Source: DYRB01 sp963802205
GTDB taxonomy: Bacteria > Pseudomonadota > Gammaproteobacteria > Chromatiales > Chromatiaceae
Reading direction: 5' to 3'
DNA: 64,000 nt
NCBI GenBank assembly: GCA_963802205.1
Contig: CAWDHW010000029.1
Coordinates: 1 to 64,000, forward strand
Made by a program: the position numbers and the translations under genes. A model generated the notes under the pieces. The model had not been told where the DNA came from. It did no database searches and was given only the letters and a program-made list of their open reading frames with translations. Position 1 is the first letter of the stretch; each line of letters starts with the position of its first letter. Below are positions 25,687 to 34,981 of this stretch, piece after piece.

Positions 25687-26469
25687 TCATGGCAATTGAA
25701 TCTCCACCGTCTCCGATGGCCTCAAGACCTCGTTGGGCGACCGCTCGACAATGATGTCCAGGTAATAGACGGCCCCCTGCAACTCCACCCGCACCGCCTC
25801 CACCCCCAGGCTGTGGATGCGCCCCTCGCGCAGCCCGGTCTGGGTGCGGACCCGGGCGGACTGGCCCAGGCGGTACTGGCGCAGGACCGGGGCCGTGACC
25901 AGGGCACGGGCGATCATGCGGTCGTCCGGGGCAATGGAGATCAGTGGCTCGGGCTGGAGGGTCTTGTAGATGACGGCCCCATTCCAGACGTTGCGAGCCA
26001 CCACGATGCCATCGAAGGGGGCGCGCAGCTCGGTTCGCTCCAGGGCCACCGCGGCGGCGGCCTCGGCGGCCTCGGCGGCGGCCTGGTCGGCGGCAGCAGC
26101 GGCCTGCTTCAGTTCCGCGTCTTTCAACTCCTCGGCGGCGATCAGGCCACGATCGAACAGCTCCTTGGTACGGTTCAGTTCCCGTCCGGCGGCTTGTGTG
26201 GCGATGTGCCCACGGGCGACCTTCGCCTTGGCCCCGAGCAGCGCGGCCTTGGCCTCGCGCTGATCCATGCGCAGGAGCAGATCCCCCTGCTTGACGTGCT
26301 GACCGGCGTTGACCAGGACCTGCTCGACGACACCACTCTCCAGGACGCGCATCTCGACTTTGTGGACCCATTCGAGCCAACCCTTGAGGTCGAGGGCGGC
26401 GGCGGCCGGTGCGGCGACCCAGGTCAGGGCCGCGCCCAGAATCAATGTCGAGACAGCGAATCGGCTCAT
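25687..26469 (-). CDS. HlyD/RND-type periplasmic adaptor (membrane fusion) protein
   Basis: A 260-residue protein with a signal peptide (MSRFAVSTLILGAALTWVAA, ending AAAA). A lipoyl/barrel-sandwich half (SGVVEQVLVNAGQHVKQGDL) is followed by a coiled-coil hairpin rich in Ala, Glu and Gln (ELKQAAAAADQAAAEAAEAA). The second lipoyl half LRAPFDGIVVARNVWNGAVI and a beta-barrel domain complete it. Adaptors of this kind bridge an inner-membrane pump and a TolC-type channel. The TolC-like gene ends two bases upstream, but no inner-membrane transporter is encoded nearby, so its pump must be elsewhere or the pair has another role. Confidence 0.85.
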   Translation of the reverse strand: MSRFAVSTLILGAALTWVAAPAAAALDLKGWLEWVHKVEMRVLESGVVEQVLVNAGQHVKQGDLLLRMDQREAKAALLGAKAKVARGHIATQAAGRELNRTKELFDRGLIAAEELKDAELKQAAAAADQAAAEAAEAAAAVALERTELRAPFDGIVVARNVWNGAVIYKTLQPEPLISIAPDDRMIARALVTAPVLRQYRLGQSARVRTQTGLREGRIHSLGVEAVRVELQGAVYYLDIIVERSPNEVLRPSETVEIQLP

Positions 26470-26471
26470 GG

Positions 26472-27449
26472 CTATTTCCCTTTGTCGGTATCCGACCAGA
26501 CCGGACGCCCCTGCAGGGCCTGGAGTTCGGCCCAGGCCAGCGCCTGACAGTAGGCGACACGCTGTTGGTCCAGGTGTGCCCTGGTCTGCTGGCTCATGGA
26601 GAAGCCGAGATCCGCAGCGGCCTCCTGTTCGTAGAGGACGCGGCTCTCCTCCAGCCGTAGGTCGCGCCAGGCGGACTCGGCCTCTGCGCCGTCGCGGCTC
26701 GCCGCCAGTGCCTGGAGCCGCAACAACAACTCCAGTGCCAGCTGGCGCAGCTCCAGGTCGAGGAGGCGGGCGCCGGCGGCATCCGCCGCGGACTTGAGCC
26801 GACCTAGGGCCGTGTTGCCCGCCTCGGCGGCGCCGACCACCGCGGAAAGGTCAGGCAGGGCCGCAGGCTGGGCCTGGAGTTTGGGGACAACCAATTCCCT
26901 GGGCAGGGTCTCTGGGCGATTCAGGGCCTGGGCCAGAAGGCCTCGGGTAAGGCGCTGCCCGGCCTCGGCGGCGGCACGACGCTGGCGCACCGCCTGATAA
27001 CTCGCCGAGAGTTCCGTCGCCTTCAACTCAGAGAACTGCCCGAGGTCGCGACGAATATTGCCACGATCGAATTGGATGTAGGCGATGGCCATGGCCTCGT
27101 TGGCACTGGAGAAGCCCTGGTCGGCGATCAGCACATCCAGGAAGCGCTCCAGGATCTCCAGGCGCTGGGCCTCCAACGGGGGGAGCAAGGCCGTTCCCAC
27201 CCGGTCGCGGCGCTCGTCGGCCCCGGAGCCGAAGGCAAGGTCGTGACAACCCAGATACAACGGCGCCCGCCGGGGCGGACCCCGGTCGCTGCCGAAGGCG
27301 ACGCGCGGGTGATCCGCCGCCAGCTCCAGAGCGGAGGCCAGGGGCAGCGGCTCGGGGAGGTCGGTCGCGGAGACGGCCGGCCCGGCTGCCAACAACGTCA
27401 GGGCCAGGGCACAAGCCCTGCGGCATGCGGCAAGTCCAGGGGCCGACAC
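26472..27449 (-). CDS. Short TolC-like outer-membrane factor
   Basis: A 325-residue secreted protein with signal peptide CALALTLLAAGPAVSA, then PLPLASALELAADHPRVAFG, the usual TolC-family beginning. Long alpha-helical stretches follow (LEAQRLEILERFLDVLIADQ; AAADAAGAR-like helices to the end). TolC proteins form trimeric outer-membrane and periplasmic tunnels and are usually 420-500 residues, so this one is clearly shorter. The hairpin repeat region appears reduced, so a frameless or divergent family member is possible. GTG 27449 is chosen because it lies just after the hisG stop and precedes the signal peptide; ATG 27497 would overlap hisG by 41 bases. Confidence 0.65.
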   Translation of the reverse strand: MSAPGLAACRRACALALTLLAAGPAVSATDLPEPLPLASALELAADHPRVAFGSDRGPPRRAPLYLGCHDLAFGSGADERRDRVGTALLPPLEAQRLEILERFLDVLIADQGFSSANEAMAIAYIQFDRGNIRRDLGQFSELKATELSASYQAVRQRRAAAEAGQRLTRGLLAQALNRPETLPRELVVPKLQAQPAALPDLSAVVGAAEAGNTALGRLKSAADAAGARLLDLELRQLALELLLRLQALAASRDGAEAESAWRDLRLEESRVLYEQEAAADLGFSMSQQTRAHLDQQRVAYCQALAWAELQALQGRPVWSDTDKGK

Positions 27450-27456
27450 TTGGCCG

Positions 27457-28347
27457 CTACTCGATGATCTTGCTGATGGGCAGCTCGATGACCCCACGCG
27501 CCCCGGCCTCGTAGAGCAGGGGGATGAGGTCGCGCACCTGACCCTCCTGGACCACAGTACTCAATTCGAGCCAGTCCGGGTCCGCCAGGGTCGAGACCGT
27601 GGGGGTGGCGAGCGCCGGGAGCAGGCGCAGGATGGCATCGACCCGGTCCTTGGGGGCGTTCATGGAGAGGAGCACCCGGCTGGCGGCGGCGATGGCCCCC
27701 TTGAGCAGCAGGAGCAGGCGCTCGATCTTGACCCGCCGCCACGGGTCATCCAGTGCGGCGCGGTGGGCGATGAAACGCGGCGTGCTCTCCAGGACCACAT
27801 GCATGACCTTGAGCCCGTTGGCCCGCAGGCTGGAACCCGTTTCGGAGACATCGACAATGGCGTCCGCCAGGATCGGCGGTTTGACCTCGGTGGCCCCCCA
27901 AGAGAATTCCACGCTCGCCTCCACCCCGTGCTCGGCGAGGAAGCGACGGGTCATGCCCACCGCCTCGGTGGCGATGCGCGCCCCTTGCAGGTCGGCAACG
28001 CTGGCGTAACGGGAGCCTTCCTTGGAGGCCATGACCCAGCGCACCACCCCATAGTTGGGCCAGGGGGCGCGCAAATCCGCCAGCTCCGTCACGTCGGCCC
28101 CTGTCTCCAGGATCCAGTCGAGCCCGGTAATCGCGCAGTCGAGAATGCCCTCGCCGACATAGCGAGCCATCTCCTGGGGGCGGATCAGGATACACTCGAT
28201 CTCGGGATCGTCGATGTCCGGGTAATAGGAGCGCCCGGAGATGCGCAGGTTATAGCCGGCCTGGCGGAACAGGCGCGTGGTGGTCTCCTGCAGGCTCCCC
28301 TTGGGGATGCCGAGGCGCAGGCGTCGGGGGTCGGTGGCTTGGGTCAT
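27457..28347 (-). CDS. hisG: ATP phosphoribosyltransferase HisG (long form)
   Basis: A 296-residue enzyme that joins ATP and PRPP in the first step of histidine synthesis. Catalytic-domain motifs are LRLGIPKGSLQETTTRLFRQ, DCAITGLDWI and the PRPP loop in DAIVDVSETGSSLRANGLKV. A C-terminal ACT-like regulatory domain (ALATPTVSTLADPDWLELST, ending IELPISKIIE) marks the long, histidine-inhibited homohexameric form. The start ATG 28347 has AAGG upstream. It heads a reverse-strand group with the efflux-like genes, seven bases before the TolC-like start. Histidine is the substrate of the nearby egtD, but the genes are 9 kb apart. Confidence 0.95.
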   Translation of the reverse strand: MTQATDPRRLRLGIPKGSLQETTTRLFRQAGYNLRISGRSYYPDIDDPEIECILIRPQEMARYVGEGILDCAITGLDWILETGADVTELADLRAPWPNYGVVRWVMASKEGSRYASVADLQGARIATEAVGMTRRFLAEHGVEASVEFSWGATEVKPPILADAIVDVSETGSSLRANGLKVMHVVLESTPRFIAHRAALDDPWRRVKIERLLLLLKGAIAAASRVLLSMNAPKDRVDAILRLLPALATPTVSTLADPDWLELSTVVQEGQVRDLIPLLYEAGARGVIELPISKIIE

Positions 28348-28551
28348 GGGTCGCGGAACCTTGGGCAAAACGTGGCGGTGCAATTCTAACCCGGGGATAA
28401 GGCCCGGGACATGATGGCGTGTCGGCCACGCCCCGGGCTTGCAGGCAACCCCGATCACCGCTACCGGGCGGAAGTCCGACAATGTTCGACATACGGGCGC
28501 AACGCTCAACGCGGGTACAATTCACAGTTTTCCGCAGTTTCGGATACCGCC

Positions 28552-31354
28552 ATGCACCCATTTTTACCCGGCCAACGCTGGCTCAGCGAGACCCAGGGGG
28601 ACCTGGGCCTGGGCCTGGTCACCGGCGTGGACGAGCGCTGTGTGCAGATTGCCTTCCCGGCCACCGGAGAGACCCGCCTCTACGCCCTGCGCAACGCCCC
28701 CTTGGCGCGGGTCGAGATCGACCCCGGGGAGCGCATCCGCGACCGCGCCGGGCGCGAGCTGACGGTGGTCGGGCGCGACGAGACCGCCGGGCTCATCAGC
28801 TACCGCTGCGAGGACATAGACGGGGCCCCCTGCACCCTGCGCGAGGTCGAACTCGACGACCACCTCCACCTCAACCGCCCGCGCCAGCGCCTGCTCGCCG
28901 GGCGCATCGACCCGGACCTCTGGTTCACCCTGCGTTACGAGGCCTGGCTCCAAGGGATGGCCGAGGCCGAGTCAAAGGTGTTTGGCCTGGTGGGGGCGCG
29001 GATCGGTCTGATTCCACACCAGCTCTACATTGCCGCCGATGTGGCCGGACGCTATGCCCCGCGAGTCCTGCTGGCGGATGAGGTGGGGTTGGGCAAGACC
29101 ATCGAGGCCGGTCTCATCCTCCACCGCCTGCTGCTCACCGGGCGTGCCGAGCGGGTCCTGATCCTGGTCCCCGAGCCCCTGCTCCACCAGTGGTTAGTGG
29201 AGCTGCGCCGGCGCTTCAACCTACCCCTGGCCCTGTTCGACCGCGAGCGCGTTGCCGCCATGGAAGGCACAAACCCCTTCCAGGCCGAACAGCGCGTCCT
29301 GTGCAGTCTGGACCTGCTCACCGGCGACCCCGCCGCGGCCCGGGCGGCCCTGTCCGGGGACTGGGACCTGCTGGTGGTGGACGAGGCCCACCACCTGGCC
29401 TGGGCACCACCGGCCACCCATGACGCCCAACCCGAGACCAGTCTCGCCTACGATCTGGTGGCAGACCTCGCGGCCCATACCCCGGGTGTCCTGCTCCTCA
29501 CCGCCACCCCGGAGCAACTCGGCCGTGCCGGGCACTTCGGGCGCCTGCGCCTGCTCGACCCGGAGCGCTTCCACGACTATGCCGCCTTCTTGGACGAGGA
29601 GCACCACTATGCCCCAGTGGCCGGAGCTGGCGACCCGGCTGCTGGCCGGGGAGTCCCCGCGGGAGGCCGACCGCGCCCTGCTCGATCCCCTCATGGGCGA
29701 CTGTTCCAGACTGACCCCGGACCAAATTCTCGAACGCCTGGTGGACCGCCACGGCACCGGGCGGGTGCTCTTCCGGAATACCCGTGCGGCCATCCCCGGC
29801 TTCCCCGGGCGCGTCCCCAGCGGCCACCCCCTGCCCATGCCGACGGCCTACGCCGACATGGCGACGGATGGCACCGCCCTGCTCACCCCGGAGACTACCT
29901 ACGGCCACGGCTGGACGGAGGTGGACCCGCGCATCGACTGGCTCATCGCCAGCCTCAGGGCGTTGCGCCCGGCCAAGGTGCTGCTGATCTGCGCCCGAGC
30001 CCAGACCGTGCTGGACCTGCGCGACGCCCTGATGCGCCGTGCCGGCATCCACGCCGCCGTCTTCCACGAGGGCATGGAGATCGTCGAGCGCGACCGCGCC
30101 GCCGCTTACTTCGCCGCTGTGGAGGACGGGACCCAGGTCCTGCTGTGCTCTGAGATCGGCAGCGAGGGGCGCAACTTCCAGTTCGCCCATCACCTGATCC
30201 TGTTCGACCTGCCCCTGGAACCGGACCTGCTGGAGCAGCGCATCGGTCGTCTGGACCGCATCGGACAACGCGATACCATCCGCATCCAGGTCCCCTACTT
30301 GAGCGGCAGCCCCGGTGAGACCCTCTACCGCTGGTACGCGCAGGGGCTCGGTGCCCTTGACGCGGTCTGCCACGGGGCCGCGGCGGTTTACGCAGAACTG
30401 CGCGAGGAGCTGTCCGCCGCTCTCGATGACCCGACCCATGCAGACTCCCTCATCTCCCGCGCCGCGGCCCGCAGCGCCGAGGTCAACGCCGAGCTGGCCG
30501 CCGGGCGCGACCGCCTGCTGGAATTGCATTCCCACCGGCCCCAGGTCTCCGCCAGGCTGGTGGACACGATCGAGGCCCAAGACGCCGGGCGCACCGTGGG
30601 CGACTGGATCGGCCGCCTGTGGGACGCCTTCGGCATCGATAGTGAGCCCGGTCCCGGCGGGGCCCTTGTGGTCCGCCCCGGCCCCCACATGCTCCACGAG
30701 GGCTTCCCCGGGCTGCCGGAGGACGGGCTCACCATTACCTTCGACCGCGCCGCCGCTCTGGACCATGAGGACCGCGAATTCCTCACCTGGGAGCACCCCA
30801 TGGTGCGCGGGGCCATGGAACTGGTCACCCACTCCGACCTGGGCAGCTCCGCCCTGACCCTGCTGCGGGACAAGCGTTTCAAGCCCGCCACCCTGCTCCT
30901 GGAGGCCATCTACATCGCCGAGTGCCCGGCCCCGCCGGCCTTGGGTGTAGCACGCTTCCTACCCCCCACGGCCCTGCGCCTTGTGATCGACGCCCAAGGG
31001 CGCGATCTGGCCGATACCCTGCCCCACGCAAAGCTGCGGGGCGACTGCCTGACCCGCAACCGCAAGCTGGTGACGGCCATAGTCCGGTCCCAGGCCGAGC
31101 GCCTGGGGGTCATGCTGGGCCAAGCGGAGACCCTGGCCCGCGACGCGGCGCTCCGTCTCCAGGGAGAGGCCCAGGCGCGGATGCGGGCCATGCTCGGGGA
31201 GGAGTTGGATCGCCTAAGGGCACTGGCGGCGGTCAATCCCAACGTGCGCAGAGAAGAACTGGCCTACCTGGAGGGCCTGGGTGACCTGATCGCTCGGCAC
31301 CTGGAGCGCACCAGCCTGCGCCTGGACGCCGTGCGGCTGATTGTCGCGGGCTAA
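28552..31354 (+). CDS. rapA: RNA polymerase-associated Snf2-family ATPase RapA, one frameshift
   Basis: A protein of about 934 residues that recycles stalled RNA polymerase. N-terminal tandem Tudor-like domains start MHPFLPGQRWLSETQGDLGL. The Snf2 ATPase follows with Walker A ADEVGLGKTIEAGLILHRLL, DEAH box LLVVDEAHHLAW and motif III LLTATPEQLG. The second lobe holds CSEIGSEGRNFQFAHHLILF and the arginine-finger region QRIGRLDRIGQRD. One extra G near 29622 breaks the frame (YAPVA then ELATRLLAGESP); total length is otherwise that of E. coli RapA (968). Because RapA is a conserved single-copy gene, the break is most likely a sequencing error. It stands 204 bases from the divergent hisG. Confidence 0.93.
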
Positions 31355-31584
31355 GGTCCGCGACAGCATCGGCATGGCCCGCCCGGGCCGGGGCCTGTGC
31401 CCCGCGGATTGCACCCACGCGCTTGCCGACCCCATCGACGACTCGCGCGTATGGAGCGGGCGGGACGACTGGACGACTCGGTTGGCTCGAAAGCGATGGC
31501 CGCTTCTGGTAGCCTACAACGTTCGGTTTTCCCGGCAATCCCGGGGCGACTACCCCATTCCGCCGCATCTTTGAGGAACACACC

Positions 31585-31878
31585 ATGGCACGCATCACCG
31601 TAGAGGACTGCCTCACCCACGCCGGCAACCGATTCGACCTGGTCCTGCTGGCGTCCAAGCGCGCCCGGCAGTTGGCCAACGGGGTCGAGCCACTGGTCCC
31701 CTGGGAGAACGACAAGTGCACGGTCGTGGCCCTGCGCGAGATCGCCGACGGGCTCATCCGGTTCGACAACCTCCCGGAGATCGAGCCCGAGGAGGAGGAC
31801 ACCACCCGCGCCCTGGAGCGCGCCCTGGCGGAGGAATTCGCCACCGAGATGCCGCTGCGGGACAGGGACGACGAGTAA
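31585..31878 (+). CDS. rpoZ: RNA polymerase omega subunit
   Basis: A 97-residue omega subunit: MARITVEDCLTHAGNRFDLV, then LLASKRARQLANG, which is the family core, NDKCTVVALREIADGLI and an acidic tail. Omega assists folding and assembly of the beta-prime subunit and mediates ppGpp binding. It is placed directly upstream of spoT, the usual gammaproteobacterial order. A GAGGAA ribosome-binding site precedes the ATG. Confidence 0.96.
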   Translation: MARITVEDCLTHAGNRFDLVLLASKRARQLANGVEPLVPWENDKCTVVALREIADGLIRFDNLPEIEPEEEDTTRALERALAEEFATEMPLRDRDDE

Positions 31879-31959
31879 GCCGACCATGGCAAGGCCTGGC
31901 CCCCGCCGCAATTGGCCACCGAGCATTCGCCCCCGGGCGACCTGGAATTGGCACGATCG

Positions 31960-34227
31960 ATGTCGGCCGTCCACGGAATAAGGGGCAACGCCTTGGCCAG
32001 CGACCCCGGCGACCCACCCGCTATTCCCTCCGACGCCCCCGGCGGCGAACCGCCTGGCAGCGGTCCCGGGAGCACCCCCGCCGGCAACGCGGCATCGTCC
32101 GTCCAGCCGCGCCTGCTCGTCAGCGACCTGCTCGACTTCCTCGCCACCTACCTGACCGCGGAACAGACCAGCGAGGTCTACCGCGCCTACCTCTTCGGCG
32201 CCGAGGCCCATCAGGGGCAGATGCGTCAGACCGGCGAGCCCTACATCTACCACCCCATCGCCGTGGCCCGGATCTTGGGCGAGATGCGCATGGACCACCG
32301 CTGCCTGATGGCGGCGCTGCTTCATGACGTGCTGGAAGATACCCCCAATTCCCGGGACCAGCTCGCCATCGAGTTCGGCGAGGAGATCGCCGCCCTGGTC
32401 GATGGGGTCAGCAAGCTCACGGCCATCGACTTCAAGTCCCGGGCCGAGGCACAGGCCGCCAGCTTCCGCAAGATGATGCTGGCCATGACCCAGGACATCC
32501 GGGTCATTCTCATCAAGCTCGCCGACCGCCTGCACAACATGCGCACCCTGGGGATCATGACGCCCCAGAAATGCCGCCGTGTCTCCCGCGAGACCCTCGA
32601 GATCTACGCCCCCATCGCCAATCGGCTGGGCATAAACAGCGTGCGCCTGGAACTGGAGGAACTTGGCTTCAGGCACCACTGGCCCTGGCGTTACCGCATC
32701 CTTAAGCGCGCCGTAAAGGGCGCCTGCGGGAGTCGGCAGGAGCTGGTGACCACGGTGGAGAAGGCCATGCGCCGGCGCCTGTCCCAGGAGGGGATCGCCG
32801 CCGAGGTCCAAGGCCGACGCAAGCACCTCTACAGCATCTACCTCAAGATGCGCGAGAAGCAGCGCTCCTTCGAGGACGTGGTGGACGTCTACGCCTTCCG
32901 CATCGTGGTCGATCGGGTGGACGCCTGTTACCGCGTCCTCGGGCTGATACACAATCTGTATAAGCCCAAGCCAGGACGCTTCAAGGACTACATTGCCATC
33001 CCCAAGTCCAATGGCTACCAGTCGTTGCACACGGTCCTGGCCGGCCCCGGGGGTGCCCCCATCGAGGTCCAGATCCGCACCGCGGACATGCAGCGCCTGG
33101 CGGAGGCCGGGATCGCTGCGCACTGGATGTACAAGTCGGGCAGCGGTAGCGGCGACAACCCCCAGGCCCTGGCGGCGGACTGGCTGAAAAACCTCCTGGA
33201 GATGCAGCGCAACGCCGGAGACTCCGAGGAGTTCCTCGATCACGTCAAGGTCGATCTGTTCCCGGACGAGGTCTATGTCTTCACACCCAAGGGGCGGATC
33301 ATGGTCCTGCCCAAGGGGGCGACCCTGGTGGATTTCGCCTACGCCATCCACTCGGACGTCGGCAATGCCTGTGTCGCCGGGCGCGTCGACCGCCGGTTAG
33401 TGCCGCTGCGCACCGCGCTGCGCAGCGGTCAGACCGTGGAGATCATCAACGCCCCCAACGCCAATCCGAACCCGGCCTGGCTGAACTACGTGGTCTCCAG
33501 CAAGGCCCGCGCCAGTATCCGCACTTACCTGCGCAACCTCCAGCGCCAGGAGGCGCAGACCCTGGGGGAACGGCTGCTCGATGCCGAGCTGGCCGCACAC
33601 CAGACATCCCTGAACCAGATCCCGGCGGAGCGTCTGACGGCCTACCTCGCCGACGCCAACCTTGCCGGGGTCGATGCCCTGCTCTCGGAAGTCGGACTGG
33701 GCAACCGACTCGCGGCTCTGGTAGCCAGGCGGCTCCTGGTCGGCGGGGGCGAGGCGCCCGTGCCGCCCCAGGCGGCCGTCCACACCCCCCTGGCGATCAA
33801 GGGGACAGAGGGCATGGTGGTGACCTTCGGGCGTTGCTGCCGACCCATCCCCGGGGATGACATCGCCGCCCTGTTCAGTCCCGGCAAGGGGCTCGTGGTA
33901 CATCGCCGGGAGTGCCGCAACCTCGGCGACTTCCGCACCCAACGGGACAATTGGGTGGACGTGCAGTGGGCGGAGCGCCCGGCCGGGGACTTCACCAGCA
34001 CCATCCGCATCGAGGTCGGCAACCGCCGCGGGACCCTGGCCACCGTCGCCTCCGCTATCGCCGACATGGGCTCCAACATCGAGAACGTCCAGTCCCGGGA
34101 ACGCGACGGCATCACCTCCAATCTGGAATTTACCCTCAGCGTGCGCAGCCGCCTCCATCTCGCGCAAATCATGCGTCGGCTGCGGCGCCTGGCCCAGGTC
34201 GAGCGCATCGTCCGCCTGGTGCACTGA
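31960..34227 (+). CDS. spoT: Bifunctional (p)ppGpp synthetase/hydrolase SpoT
   Basis: A protein of about 755 residues. The HD hydrolase domain is intact: YIYHPIAVARILGEM, LLHDVLEDTPNSRDQL with the HD pair, and RLHNMRTLGIM. The synthetase domain contains RRKHLYSIYLKM, FRIVVDRVDACYRVLG and RFKDYIAIPKSNGYQSLHT. A TGS domain (VYVFTPKGRIMVLPKGATLV), a zinc-finger-like CCRPIPGDDI region and a C-terminal ACT domain (TIRIEVGNRRGTLATVAS) follow. The HD motif shows a bifunctional SpoT rather than RelA. Start ATG 31960 is tentative because the first 50 residues are low-complexity and Pro/Gly-rich; conservation begins near LLVSDLLDFLATYL. It is probably cotranscribed with rpoZ. Confidence 0.93.
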   Translation: MSAVHGIRGNALASDPGDPPAIPSDAPGGEPPGSGPGSTPAGNAASSVQPRLLVSDLLDFLATYLTAEQTSEVYRAYLFGAEAHQGQMRQTGEPYIYHPIAVARILGEMRMDHRCLMAALLHDVLEDTPNSRDQLAIEFGEEIAALVDGVSKLTAIDFKSRAEAQAASFRKMMLAMTQDIRVILIKLADRLHNMRTLGIMTPQKCRRVSRETLEIYAPIANRLGINSVRLELEELGFRHHWPWRYRILKRAVKGACGSRQELVTTVEKAMRRRLSQEGIAAEVQGRRKHLYSIYLKMREKQRSFEDVVDVYAFRIVVDRVDACYRVLGLIHNLYKPKPGRFKDYIAIPKSNGYQSLHTVLAGPGGAPIEVQIRTADMQRLAEAGIAAHWMYKSGSGSGDNPQALAADWLKNLLEMQRNAGDSEEFLDHVKVDLFPDEVYVFTPKGRIMVLPKGATLVDFAYAIHSDVGNACVAGRVDRRLVPLRTALRSGQTVEIINAPNANPNPAWLNYVVSSKARASIRTYLRNLQRQEAQTLGERLLDAELAAHQTSLNQIPAERLTAYLADANLAGVDALLSEVGLGNRLAALVARRLLVGGGEAPVPPQAAVHTPLAIKGTEGMVVTFGRCCRPIPGDDIAALFSPGKGLVVHRRECRNLGDFRTQRDNWVDVQWAERPAGDFTSTIRIEVGNRRGTLATVASAIADMGSNIENVQSRERDGITSNLEFTLSVRSRLHLAQIMRRLRRLAQVERIVRLVH

Positions 34228-34361
34228 CCCGGAGTACGGGTCCCACGCTTGCATCGGTGGACAAGGCCCCGATCTTGGTTCCGACAAGGAGTCGCGACCA
34301 CGGCCACAGGCCCTGGCATCCACTCCCACACGCCGCAATCCCGCCCTACGAGCCCTACGCC

Positions 34362-34778
34362 ATGACCCATCCGACCCTCGAAGACCGCCTGCTGCTGACC
34401 CGTCGCACCATGGACCTACTCGAGGGCTGGGGTCTGGGGGCACGCGACATTGGCACCATCCTGCAACTGCCGGACGGCATCAAAACCCGGGCCATCGCTC
34501 GCTTCCGCGAGGAGGCCCCCTTCCCGGACGAGGCCGAGGTCAATCGGCGCGTCGCCTATCTGATGCGCATCCATGACGCCCTGCTGACCTACTTCCCCCG
34601 CAACCCCGAGATGCGCAACCTGTGGGTGCGACGCGGAAACCGTCAGTTCGGTCGTCGGGCGCCCCTGGCCGTGATGGTAGAGGACGGCGAGAGCGGGTTG
34701 ATCGCGGTCCTCTCTCACCTCGACTGCACCTTCGCGTGGGACCTCACCGGGTCCAAGGCGACTTACGAGCAGCAGTGA
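34362..34778 (+). CDS. MbcA/ParS/Xre-type antitoxin-like protein (DUF2384), orphan
   Basis: A 138-residue protein. The N-terminal half (TLEDRLLLTRRTMDLLEGWG, then LGARDIGTILQLPDGIKTRA) looks like a degenerate Xre helix-turn-helix. The C-terminal half (NPEMRNLWVRRGNRQFGRRA, PLAVMVEDGESGLIAVLSHL) matches the MbcA/ParS toxin-binding domain. Members normally pair with a RES-domain NAD-degrading toxin, but no such toxin lies next to it; the following gene is a DUF482 protein. It may therefore be an orphan antitoxin or a stand-alone regulator. ATG 34362 fits the start of the HTH. Confidence 0.7.
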   Translation: MTHPTLEDRLLLTRRTMDLLEGWGLGARDIGTILQLPDGIKTRAIARFREEAPFPDEAEVNRRVAYLMRIHDALLTYFPRNPEMRNLWVRRGNRQFGRRAPLAVMVEDGESGLIAVLSHLDCTFAWDLTGSKATYEQQ

Positions 34779-34981
34779 ACCGAGAACGGGCGCTTCGGGA
34801 AGACCTGTCAGGAATTCGGACCCTGCACGTCTCAATCCCGGCCCTCCCCGAACGGGCATTCCCAATATCGGGATCACCGCCATCCTCGGCGATGGGCCAC
34901 CGACCCCCGTAGGGGAGGAACCCGTCGGTTGGCGATGGATGCCAAGGGCGGCCTTGGCGGCGAAGAGTTACGGTAACGCGG

